A DNA stretch of 64,000 nt from Glandiceps talaboti. Taxonomy: Eukaryota; Hemichordata; Enteropneusta; Spengelidae. The notes beneath the pieces were generated by a model. That model saw only the letters and a program-made list of their open reading frames with translations, searched no databases and was not told the origin of the DNA. Positions 39,468-52,200 of the stretch are shown here, piece by piece. The stretch is from positions 23,760,176-23,824,175 of the forward strand of contig NC_135550.1 of assembly GCF_964340395.1 (NCBI RefSeq), written 5' to 3'. How positions within the stretch are numbered: position 1 is the first letter of the stretch; every line of letters begins with the position of its first letter. A program made the position numbers and the translations under genes.

Positions 39468-40221
39468 CTAATATACTTCTGATATGTATGTAGCATTGGT
39501 CAGGCCAACTGGACCACCCTAAGAACACAAAACAATATACATAATAAGTACATGATCAGCAACTGGAGTATTACAGAGTTAGCCAGAGTCTTCAAGGCAA
39601 CTATAAACTTAATCACTATACTTTCTCAACTATCACCCAAGCAAATACAGCTAACAATTGTTTGCTGGTCAAATGGTAAAACACTTTTTCAGAAGGGGAA
39701 AACTTTTATTGCTATAGCCAACATGTCTGAAAGGATCATATCCATGTGTTTTAGTTGGTGGAGTACAAAAAATAGATTGGTTTGAAATATGAGCATGACC
39801 ATAGGGAAGTGGTTTTGAATCAAATTTTGTGTTATTTCACAACCAACCATTATAGACACAAAGATTTTGGAAAGGGCATAATTTTGCCAAGGTTAGAAAA
39901 ATACTTCATGAATGAGAGAGCATGAACTGTAAAGTGTTTTGGTCAAATTGGCGGTTATTATTTGTCTGAAAATCATGATCATCAGTACTTTCAGTCAGCT
40001 ACTCCAACTGAATAAGGGACATGAACTACGTAAACTAGGTTACTATTTTAACACTAATTGTCTGTTAATGCAAACAGCAGTTCAAACTACGCTGTGTAAG
40101 GCAACTATACAAGCCCATAGAATCTGAGTTTTACTGGGTAGCCTATGAATTATTGACTTACATTTGCTGTTGGTGTATCATGGTTGAGAAGACTGCCCTT
40201 GTCAGAACGATTACGTCGCTT
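39468..40221 (-). other. Cytoplasmic tail exons of the giant WAP gene
   Basis: Exon 40221-40162 encodes [20 protein letters not shown]; exon 39518-39468 encodes [16 protein letters not shown] and the stop. Both are phase 0. The basic KRRNR directly follows the membrane helix, as expected for a stop-transfer signal with the tail in the cytoplasm. The C-terminal SEVY contains a possible tyrosine phosphorylation or weak PDZ-type end, which is speculative. Confidence 0.85.
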
Positions 40222-43200
40222 CTGAAAGTGAAAATATATATATACTTCATGAGCAAGATTGCCTATGTGTACACCACACCATACATTGTAAGCATGATTA
40301 AATATGCATCATGCAAAGCATACTGGAGTTTTGAAAAAAAAATCATCATATAAATATCTATGCCAAAGGGAAAGCATAAGTCATCCATTGTCTAGATGTA
40401 TATCTATTATAGAAAGTTTATATTCAAGGTTAGATTACATATTTCATGTACGAAGACAGGCTGTGAATGTCTTTTCCAAGATTTTGCAATTATGGGTTAA
40501 TTGAATCCAATCTGTCCCCACCCCTAGTGTCACTCCCTACTTTTTGCATTGAGAATGAATTAATGATATCACTTACAGCCAACATGCCAATGATAACCAA
40601 TAGGAAGACAACACCAACAGCTATGCCAACACCAAGAGCGATGACGGTGGTAGGATCGTGTGCTGGAGGTTTAACGTCTGCTGGTGATTCTTCATACTGT
40701 TTCTCGACTACAGACACAGAGTCTACCATTACAGTCAGAGTGTGTGTGTTGTATACAACAGTGTGTGGTAAGAGCTAAAATTAATAGAAATAACAACCTT
40801 TAATTCTACTACTGGTTGATCTTGCAGAAACATACAAACTGTACTACTGACAGGTACACTCTTTTGGTATCGTTCTTGTTCAAACCAATGCAATCAATCA
40901 CAAGTGATTCAGAATTTTTTTTTTTTTACACAAATTATACCATTGGTAACCACTTTTTTGGTAAAAATAATTTAAGTTCTTAACATAATTGGATACTGTG
41001 AATATGAATGATGCAAATTAGGAAATGAGCTTATAAACAGAACTATTCAAAATATGAATTTGATATTAATATCAAATTGTTGTTTACACTAGCAGTAGTG
41101 TAGTGGTTAGAAGGTCAACAATGATAACTAGTAGCACGACTATGGCAGATTTTTACATAAGGTAAATTACTTGTAGAGATATTTATATATGATAAGATAT
41201 CATTGCAGTGTATTGTTTACAGAACAAATTATAACACATTGCTTCAGACCAACACGTACTTATAGATAGTTTAGTTGTAGACTCTCTTACAGTCCTCGAG
41301 CTCAGCATCACTTCAATTAAAGGAGTTGTTTTGTATGTACCAATATCATCTACTGCATAATTGTACTAGAATACCCTTGTACTGTACATTGATCACATTG
41401 GGATAACCATTTGTTGATGTGTGTTTGCGAAGCCTAAGCCTGACAATGTAAGAGAGTCTAGTTTAGTTGTACCTACCCCAGATTCAATTTCACTTGCTAC
41501 AACATCAATATCCATATTAGATCCTTCTTCTACGACCAAGGTGAATTCAACAAGGATACTGCCTTCTGTTACCTTTAGAATTAGACGATAAAATGAGACT
41601 TTTTATATGCCAATTGATTCACCTATATGTGTATAAGCCCCTATGCTGTGATTAGTAATCACCTTGTAGTCATTGTGATAAGTACTTTTTATCAAATTTA
41701 TTTATTAATCATGCAGGAGTAAATCCACCTTTACTGAAATTTGATGTTTGGGACAGATGTTAGAAGATCCATGCTATTTCAAATTTTGATGAAATTATAC
41801 AACATGAAAATATTTACCAACTTCTCTGAAAATGGACAATCTAATGTTTAATTATGATTTTAACAATATCCATTTCTCCTTGAAGTTCAATATACACTTT
41901 ATAGCAAATTTGAAAAAAGAAAAGTGTGCAAATTTGTGCAAAGGTTATTCCCATTATTCAATAAAGAAGTGGTCCAGTACATGCTTTGATTTGCAAAGAG
42001 CAGTAGAAGCACTCTGTAATCTTTGAGGTACATACAACCTAAACGAATGAAACATTCCAAAGTTGCTCTTGTTCATTTCTGTCTCTCTCTTTTACAGGTC
42101 ATAGTCACTTTAAAAAAAATGTACTGTTCAAGATTTAACTGACATTTCATCTGTAACTATCACTTACCACAAGGTTATTAATCATACTGTCTGTGATTTT
42201 AAATGTGTCAACCAGATCGGCAGTAAGTACGCTGGAAAAGGAAAAGGAAAATGATAATTACATGTAAGAATATATTTATAAAAGGTGTGTTTTACTTGGA
42301 TTCATTTTGTAAACCTAAAATATATGCAATAGTTATGAATATTGGAGTAATGTCATTAGTTAATATTTTAATATATAATAAAATGTTGAAATTTTGTATC
42401 AAGACTTTAAAAATATGCCTTTGATCTATCCAAATCTCATTGGTAAATTGTTTAGCATCTCCTTTCATATTATTGCAGATTACTTGCCTAAACCTGCACT
42501 AGCTGTATCTGGGGTATTATTTTTTGATGAACACCAACAACATATATACTGAAAATTCTTGAAATACCAATGGTATTGCATATGTCCATTAGGTCTACTT
42601 TATCTATGAGTAGGGAGTAATGAGATGAAATAGTGATATTTTGGGGTGTGGACCCAATAATCAATTTGCCTGGATATATTGCACCATAGTATGCCTACTG
42701 CTACACAAGTGTGTTTACCCACAGGTGATTCAGTACTGTTCATGGTCAACAATATTACAAATAAGTCATTATATGTAACAAATCAAACATTCCTTCTGCA
42801 GCTTTAACAAACTAGGTAATTTCATGGGGCTAATGTTTTTTAATATACTTTTGTGCTATAATTGTATTATTTTTAGATTAGCTGTTTTATCTGTCCCCAG
42901 TTAGATCATTGATCAATACTCACATTTTGAAGTCCATTTCACTATCACGAATGATATCAAACGAGTCTTTAAATTTGAAACTGACATTATATTTCCTGTA
43001 ACAGATAACAAACAAAACCAGTTAATGAATATGTTTACAATTGCAAAATCACTGTCATTGAAATCTTACAGATTATAAGTAAATTATGTGTGAACAGTAG
43101 AAAGGAAATTTAGATATCTTTCAAATCATGTGCCATGAAATTTCAAATATCACACTATAAAGACACTGAACATAATGTTACTTTATTTGGGAAAGTGGGA

Positions 43201-46200
43201 AAATCACTGTAGCACACACGAGTTAGGAGAGAAGTTTTTCATCTGATGGCTGATGCTGCTGATTTTGTTTGAAACAAAAGAAGATAGAAATCAAAATACA
43301 ATTTAAGTATCCTACAGGTAGTTTTCATAATAAAAGGTGATATGTAGTACATGTAATAGAATAATATGTTATGAAGTATCAAAATAGGAAATGTACTTAC
43401 TTTGATTTGATGTCTGTTAGATTTTCATATAAATAGAGAAGAGGGAGAAAAAAGAGGAACAAGATTATTAAAAGTGTTATGAACTTTTGAAAATGTTATT
43501 TGATTATTTTCAATTTTTTTCTCTAAATTTTTCAGGTTTTTTAATGTTATTATGAATATTTTTACGTATTAAAGCAGTCAAACAATTAGCCGACACTTAA
43601 CATGTAACAAATAATGAAATTATAAATTGATAACTTTTCTCCTTATGTATTGGACTACATACATTTAAAAGGATAACCAGCTATTTAGTAATGCTGGCTG
43701 CTAATGTTAGGAATGTTTTCTTGTTAAAAATGGACAACAGATAGTTGACAGTAACTTACCACATGCCTTGCTTTCACATAACCATTTTCCATTGTGACAT
43801 TCACTGCAAGGGAAAAACAGAGATAACAATCTGGTCATGTAACCTGCAGTTGATTTTTAGTGCTTGAAGAAGGGTTGCTTACAGTTTAACTACTAGTATA
43901 TCAAATAACAGTGTAAACATTTAACATATACCCATCTAACTTCAATTGAGAACTTGTTACTTTTTAAAGTTTTAATTTCAAAATCCTGCTTTTCATTTTG
44001 ATGAATAAATCATATAATTTATAATTCTGTACATACACCTTTTGTTTTTCAATTTACTTACCACTTTTGACAGTCAGTAACACGTTCTTTACCATGGTCA
44101 AACTCTGTTTCTTTATGTGCACATGGATCAGCTGTAAATTAAGAATTTCACAAATGAAATTCAACATGTAATATAAATAAAAGAGACACCTGTGCATATG
44201 GAATTCGTGGACTAAAGTAAAGCCTTTCAGCTTTTAATAGTGTCTTTCACCTCCTAGGACTAAACTTAGCAGATTTACTATAACTAAAAGATATATTTTA
44301 CTTCAATAATTTATCATCAAATTGTGGCCAGATCAATTGAAGCCAAGATATTACTCTGGTAGTTGAGCCTTTGGTTTACTAAGATAGATACAAACTAAAA
44401 CTATTGTCACAACATGTTGATACAACTGTGATAAGCTATTGAATGGATGTGGTTTTACAGGTAATTATAGTCTGAGTTGGGAGTTCTGGTTCTATAAACT
44501 TGCAGTAAACTGTTTTGTGACTGCCATGTTTCTTGATCACAGGGTGATTAGAATAGCACAGCAGAGGAACCACTATCACTATCACTCACTTGTGTAATCT
44601 ATCACATTGAAGAACATTATATTTAGTTGGCTTCTATCTTAGAAACCATAGGCTCGATTAGCAATGTTGTAGTGATTGCTTTGACATACTGATATGAATA
44701 GGATAGGAATGTAAAATTGCTATAGGTTACAAGTCACATATATTAAAGGTCAAATACAGATCAATTAATACTCATACTTACTGCATGCCATCCTGGTACA
44801 TTCCCAGCCACCTCTTGTGCAGGTACTGAAAGTAAAGATTGGTTTCAGGGATAAATTATGGTGATCAAATCACTAATTGGTTTACTGGCTATGTCTCATT
44901 GCAGTGATTTTCAATGGAAAAAATGTGAGTATCTCATACATGCAGCTATCCAAAAAATATATAGTTTAGATAGTGCAACTCAAAAATGTATTATTTCCTT
45001 TTTTGTTTGTTTTTCAAAAAATCCTACAATGTACAAATTATGACTATGATAGTCATAATTATGGCTAGGATAAATCAAATAAGCATGTAAAGTAACCAGA
45101 CATGCAAAGTTTTGAACATTTAGTGGCAATGAGAGATAAAGTGAACAACAACCTACCATGTGTTACATTTATCCTTCCTTTGTTGAGATTCTTTGTAGTC
45201 TCTACCATTGTGCTGGCAAACATGTTCTACAATCAAAATATAAAATATGTAGTTATTTGTTAGTTTGCTTCAACTCATGCGCATTAGTTTACTAGAGATG
45301 GCAGGTGTACTTAAATCCATGCAACTAAAAACTGCATATTTGGAAGTAATGTATTCAAATATTAGTTGGAGGAATGACACATATTATAAGTGAATTAAAA
45401 AGTTCAAATAGATAAATAAATAAATGAATAAACAGCAATGATATGACTGATCGTAAAGTTCTTTGCAAGTGTTTCAAGACAAATCAGACAATTTTCATCA
45501 TTACTTTATCCTGTATTCCTAATGGCTATAGAGAAAAAACATCACAATTTTTAGATAATCAGAGATGTCTAGATTCACAATATCACTTCTTTACATCATC
45601 CATCAAACATTGCAACTTTCAAGGCAAATATAATATAGTACTAACCTCCAGCTGGTTTTGTACAAATATGGCCGCAACCATTGGGACAACATTTATGATC
45701 ATCAGAACATGAGTAATCTGATGCACAATCTTCGATACAGATGCCAAACTGACCAGCCTCAAGAGATGGACACTCTCCTGGTTTAGGCACTGATAATGGG
45801 TTGAAAAGATGATTGTTTCAGAATTCATGCAAAAAGAAAACTGCCTCAACTATTCAGTAAATGTCAATAAGTATGTAAAATAGATAAATGAATGAATGAA
45901 TGATTACATAAATTATGATGAATAAAGACGAACAAAACAAGCAAACAAAGAGATGAATAAATAAACACAACTATATTCCTTATCTGTTAATACATGGTAT
46001 CTAAAAAGAGAGAAAGACAACAGTAATAATGCAGGCTACATATTGAAAAACTTTAACATTGCAATATATGAAAAAAAGAGACAAAAAGCAAGAAGGGGAA
46101 AGATGAAATGGAGCAGTCGTTTTGGAGAACTATCCTACCTGGTTCCACGCATGTACGACCACAACCATTAAAGCAACACTTTTGTGTCCCAGGGCAGAGA

Positions 46201-49200
46201 GTATCATGAGCACAGGCAGATATACAAATACCAAAAGTGCCATCAGAGACTGCAGGGCATTCACCATCTTTAGTTACTATAAAAGAAAAAAATGTATGGC
46301 AAATGAATAATTGAACAAAACACTTTAGGAGTTTCAACACTTTTTTAATGCAGTAATAATAGAACTTATAACAGTATATCTGCCTATACTATTAAAAAAC
46401 ATATTGTGTATCACTCATTGTGTGCCAGGTATAGCAGAACAACAATTTGTCATTTTGCACATTATAGATCAATAAAAATTTTGTGATAAATAAGAAATAT
46501 GTATAATGATGTAATTCTGTGATAAGCAAGGTATTAATAAACCATGATGACAAACGAATGTTAGATTGACATCAATACTCACTGCATGCCATTTTAGTAC
46601 ATCCCCACTGACCATTCATGCAGGTGCTGAAGGAAAAATGAAATATCAACAGTCAAAAACAACACATTATATCATCATTATTATATATTAATTATCATAA
46701 AACTAATTGTCTCTGAATATCAGCTGTGGTGAAAATGTTAAACCTACATGAGCTGCGACTGGGACATTTTTTTCATAAAGTAACCAAATATATTTTCAGT
46801 AAAAATTAGTCAATCACTTATAAAAAGAGATTGTATCTGTTAATTAGTGACAGTTATCTGTGGGTAGTGTAGTGACAAGTTTAAATCTTAAGCAAAAGCT
46901 TGGTTTTTAAAATTTGCCACAGGAAAACTGCTTTAGTTGTAACTGGAGTATAATTTTTGATTAGACAACCACAATAATTCACTGAAAATTGTTAAAATAC
47001 CAATAATTAGACATTCTAAATGTTAATCAGTAGTCAGTATTATCCATACAGCATGAGAATGAAAGCATGATTCCCACTGACAGCTCTTATTTTTGGGTGC
47101 GGATGCAAAAATCAATTTGATTTGATTTATCATGTATACAGCCACAACAATATGTTTATCCACAAGTGATGCAATATTACGAGTAAGTTACCTTGCAAAA
47201 CATTTTTAAAAAACCATTCCAGTTAGCTAGTGCAGCTAACATTCATAGCATGTGTGTATCTACTGACAAGAGTACAGAGTTGAGACTTGACTTACCAAGT
47301 ATTACAGTCATCATATCTCTGTTCTCCATGATGATATTGTATTTCACCATATGTGCAAGATTTGACTGGTTCCAGACAAATGTGTCCACAACCGTTACTG
47401 CAACACTTAGCAGTACTGTTGCAATGGGAATCATTGGAGCATTCCTCAACACAGATACCAAAACTATCATCGGTAGATGCTGGACATTCTCCTGGTTTCA
47501 CAACTGAAAATGATACATAAATTATACTGTTACTTTATATTACATTAATATCGAACTTTGAAGTCAAAATTAAATAAAATAATATTATAATGATAACTTG
47601 TTAGTTTTTATATAGTACTTTCCCACTCTGTGCTCAAAGTACTTTACAATTATTACCCTTGGCATGGATCTATAGTGGCACAACGACCCTTTATACTTCC
47701 TCAACTCCCTGAGGAGCATACAATCAATTGCAGCCTCTATAAGCACATAGGATTAAATCATTCACATTCCAATCTATATTCTACCAGGTCCCCAATTATA
47801 CAGCTTGGTTGACTGAGGCACCATCATGGTTCAAATCTTGCCTAAGGACTTTATTCATTCAGAAACAAATGACACAAACTTTATTCATTCATAAAGAAAT
47901 GGCACAAATTACATATACGATGCCAAACGTTATTTGATCTTGTTAACATGAACTCGCAATTTGAGGAAACTTCTGACTAATGGTGGTTTAATTAATTTAC
48001 CTGGTTTAGGCTCAATACAGACATGCCCACATCCATTGCTACAACATTTCTTATGACCTTTGCAATGTGCATCGTCACTGCAATAGTCCACGCACACTCC
48101 AAACAAATCATCTGCAGCTATACATTCACCAGGTTTGACAACTGTTCGGAAGAATATAGAAACACAGCTGATAATATTGCTTTCATTTATCATGAATGAA
48201 AATGGATAGACTTTCATTTGAGTTAACAACTCTCAGCTAAATGAAAGATATCAAATGGTGATATGAGTAGATAAAATTTAAAAACAAGAAACACCCAGTT
48301 AAGTATTGATATCTACATTTGTACAATCCTTAAACTCTTAACATATCATTGGTGACTTCTCATATCTTTAATAATATTACACTTGCATCTTAACATCTGA
48401 CACATAAAATGTAAAGGTTTGATTCATATCTTTTGCATCTCATGTATAATTTTATAAATGTAATGTAATGTTTCATTATAATTTCACTTCGTATGATCAA
48501 TTTGGAAAAACTACACTACCTGAGACAGGCTCCAAGCAAACATGACCACAACCATTTGAACAGCACTTAGCATTTCCTGTACAATCAACATCCCGTCTAC
48601 AGTCCTCCACGCAAATACCGACTACATCACTATCAACTGCTGGACATTCACCAGCTTTAGGCTCTAAAATGAAAAAAATATTTTACCCTTCAAACTTTTA
48701 GTTTTAAAGAAAAAAAAATAACATCAGAACTCCTGCACACAAACACTGAATGGAATTAATTTAGCCTTGTTGTCGTAACATTTCTTAATTTGAGCAATGA
48801 TAAGTTGGTTAATTGACAATATATTCTCAACAACCTACCTGGTTCAGCTTCAACACAAACATGTCCACATCCGTTGCTACAACATTTCTTGTTTCCTTCA
48901 CAATGAGCATCGTTACCACACTCTTCACTGCAGATTCCAACACTGTCTTCTGACATCACTGGGCACTGACCCTCTTTTACCACTATGGACAAACATACAA
49001 ACAAAGAAGGCATAGGTGAGACATATAGATATATAAACTGTACCCTGAATTTTCGCACATTGATCCTGAAACTTTGCCTAAAAATGTTACTATAATCATG
49101 TAAGAGTCTGTATACATAAACACTTCATTTGAAGTTATTTAGGTTTTTTTATACGTTTATGTTGTACTTTCAACTTCTGTATATTCTGTAATTATTATTC

Positions 49201-52200
49201 TTGATTTAAAATTTCAAAGTGCAACTTTCTTGTAAATGGGCTGGAGGCCTGGAAACGCAAATAAACTAACTTACCATAATCATAGCATCCTCCAACCCTA
49301 CCATGTATATCAACTATGGATTGACATGACTATTTCAATAATGATACAGACTTTAGAAAATGTCATTTCAGAAGAGCAGAGGTAGTTTCTCTTTTGAACC
49401 AAATAAAAAGACTGCACATTAAGAGATTGGTCTTTTGTGATGAAAATGCACATATTGCATTTCTGATTCCATATACATGACGGTCACCTAATAGAAGTGC
49501 AGTGAATCCGTAATCATTACACTTCCATTGTAAAAATACAAAACTATATTTACACCACACAATATCAATTATACTAAATTCACTAAAACACCACTCTGCA
49601 AATAAACCTGGCTCAAATACCTCTTGGTGGTTCAACACAAACATGACCACAACCATTACTGCAGCACTTCTGGAAATCAGGGCAAGAAGAATCATGGGAA
49701 CACATTTCTGCACAGCCTCCGAATTGTTCCTCTGGAACAGCTGGACATTCACCAGGTTTGATAACTGAGGGAGATTCAGATGATTTTATAAATTAAAACA
49801 TATTGGTAAACATCGAGACCGTTGTAAATATATAACAATAATAATGATTAAGAAGCATAATACTGTTCCCTGAACTGTTGTGGATTACTAGTCTTTCTTC
49901 TTTATTTCGCAGAGCATATTCCACATTCTCTATCACCATAAAGAACACACGAGATACTCATAGCAGAGGAAAAACACAGACATAACAGAAAAGATGGGTA
50001 AGTTTGACATCATCCTTCACAGGAAAAGCATACATTTTGTTCAGTATCATACCTCTATAATTTCAAAGGTGCAAACACGCCAATTTAAATTTCTCAGCAT
50101 TTATAGATATTGTAACTTTTAAACAAAGTTCTTTTCTCAGATAACATATCTGCTAGTAAAAGACACTCTTAGAAATACAGCTGATGGGTACAGTAAAGTT
50201 AAAGTTTTCAGACCGTCAGTCTAATATTTCATAGATATACACTAAACAATTCCTAACATATTCACAGAGTATTGCTCAATCACTTAATATTTATATTCTA
50301 AAAACTCTAAATACATTAATTCATAATACTGATTACTGAATGTTACAAAGTTGATACACACACAATGTAATTCTTACCAGGTTCTGCATTGGCACACATA
50401 TGTCTATAGCCATTACTGCAGCAAACACATCCAGAGCATTGAGTATCATAAGTCTCCATAACCAAATGAAAGAATACATTGCATTTTACTTACCAGGTTC
50501 TGCTTCGACACAAACATGTCCACAGCCATTACTGCAACACTTCTTAGATCCTAAACAATGAGCATCATCATTGCATTCTTGTACACAAATGCCTCCCATT
50601 CCTTGTTCAACAGCTGGGCATTGACCTTCTTTGGTAACTGTCAAAAGAGTAAATGCTGTCTGTCAGTGTGGTATCATTTGTATGTCACCAATGACGAATG
50701 CATTCCCAAATAAAGTAGATAAAGTCTGTGTGATCGATTACTTTTATGGTGGTTTATGACATGAATTTGAAGGTCTGAAATGTAGCTAGCAGCAACCCAC
50801 CTGAGACGGGCTCTATGCAAACGTGTCCACAGCCATTACTACAACATTTGCTAAATCCTGGACAGGAATTGTCATCAGTACACATTTCAGTACATATACC
50901 AACTTGGCCTGTTGGTACTGCAGGGCACTCGCCTGGTTTGGGAACTGAAAATGAAAGACATGGAGAAAATGGTTATATCATATTTACACATGATGATGGA
51001 TTAGTGGTTAAAATTGAAAGTATTTCTCAATAATCTCACATTCACAAAAATCCTGAGAAGTATACACTGATGATGCCCAGCTACTGCTGTACTCGCGAGT
51101 GGTCGAGCTGAGAATCACATCACAACACTTAATATGTACAGCAGCTGTGAAGGGCATACCACAAGCATTGCTACAGCCTTTGGTACTTTCTGAGTGGTGG
51201 GCATTATATACACCAAGGCAAGCACTATTCTGCATATTTCTTACCAGGTTCTGCTTCGACACACACATGTCCACAACCATTACTGCAACATTTCTGAGAC
51301 CCTGAACAATGAGCATCATCACTGCATCCTTCTACACAAATGCCTACCATTCCTTCTTCAACAGCTGGGCATTGACCTTCTTTGGTAACTGTCAAAAGTG
51401 TAAATGTTGTCTGTCAGTGTTACATCATGAGCAGCCCAAATAAAGTAAGATAAAGTCTGTGTGATCGATTCATTTTACAGTGGTTTATGACATGAATTTG
51501 AAGGTCTGAAATGTAGCTAGCAGCAACCCACCTGAGACGGGCTCTATGCAAACGTGTCCACAGCCATTACTACAACATTTGCTAAATCCTGGACAGGAAT
51601 TGTCATCAGTACACATTTCAGTACATATACCAACTTGGCCTGCTGGTACTGCAGGGCACTCGCCTGGTTTGGGAACTGCAATGAAAGACATGGAGAAAAT
51701 GGTTAAATCATATTTACACATGATGATGATATGGTGATGGATTAGTGGTTAAAATTGAAAGTATTTCTCAATAATCTTACATTCACAAAAATCCTGAGAA
51801 GTATACACTGATGATGCCCAGCTACTGCTGTACTCGCGAGTGGTCGAGCTGAGAATCACATCACAACACTTAATATGTACAGCAGCAGTGAAGGGCATAC
51901 CACAAGCATTGCTACAGCCTTTGGTACTTTCTGAGTGATGGGCATTATATACACCAAGGTAAGCACTATTCTGCATATTTCTTACCAGGTTCTGCATCGA
52001 CACACACATGTCCACAACCATTACTGCAACATTTCTGAGACCCTGAACAATGAGCATCATCACTGCATCCTTCTACACAAATGCCTACCATTCCTTCTTC
52101 AACAGCTGGGCATTGACCTTCTTTGGTAACTGTCAAAAGAGTAAATGTTGTCCGTCAGTGTTACATCATGAGCAGCCCAAATAAAGTAAGATAAAGTCTG

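Noticed and set aside
41095-41130. tRNA-like GTAGTGTAGTGGTTAGAAGG
   Set aside because: Only an A-box-like phrase; no B box or SINE body follows.
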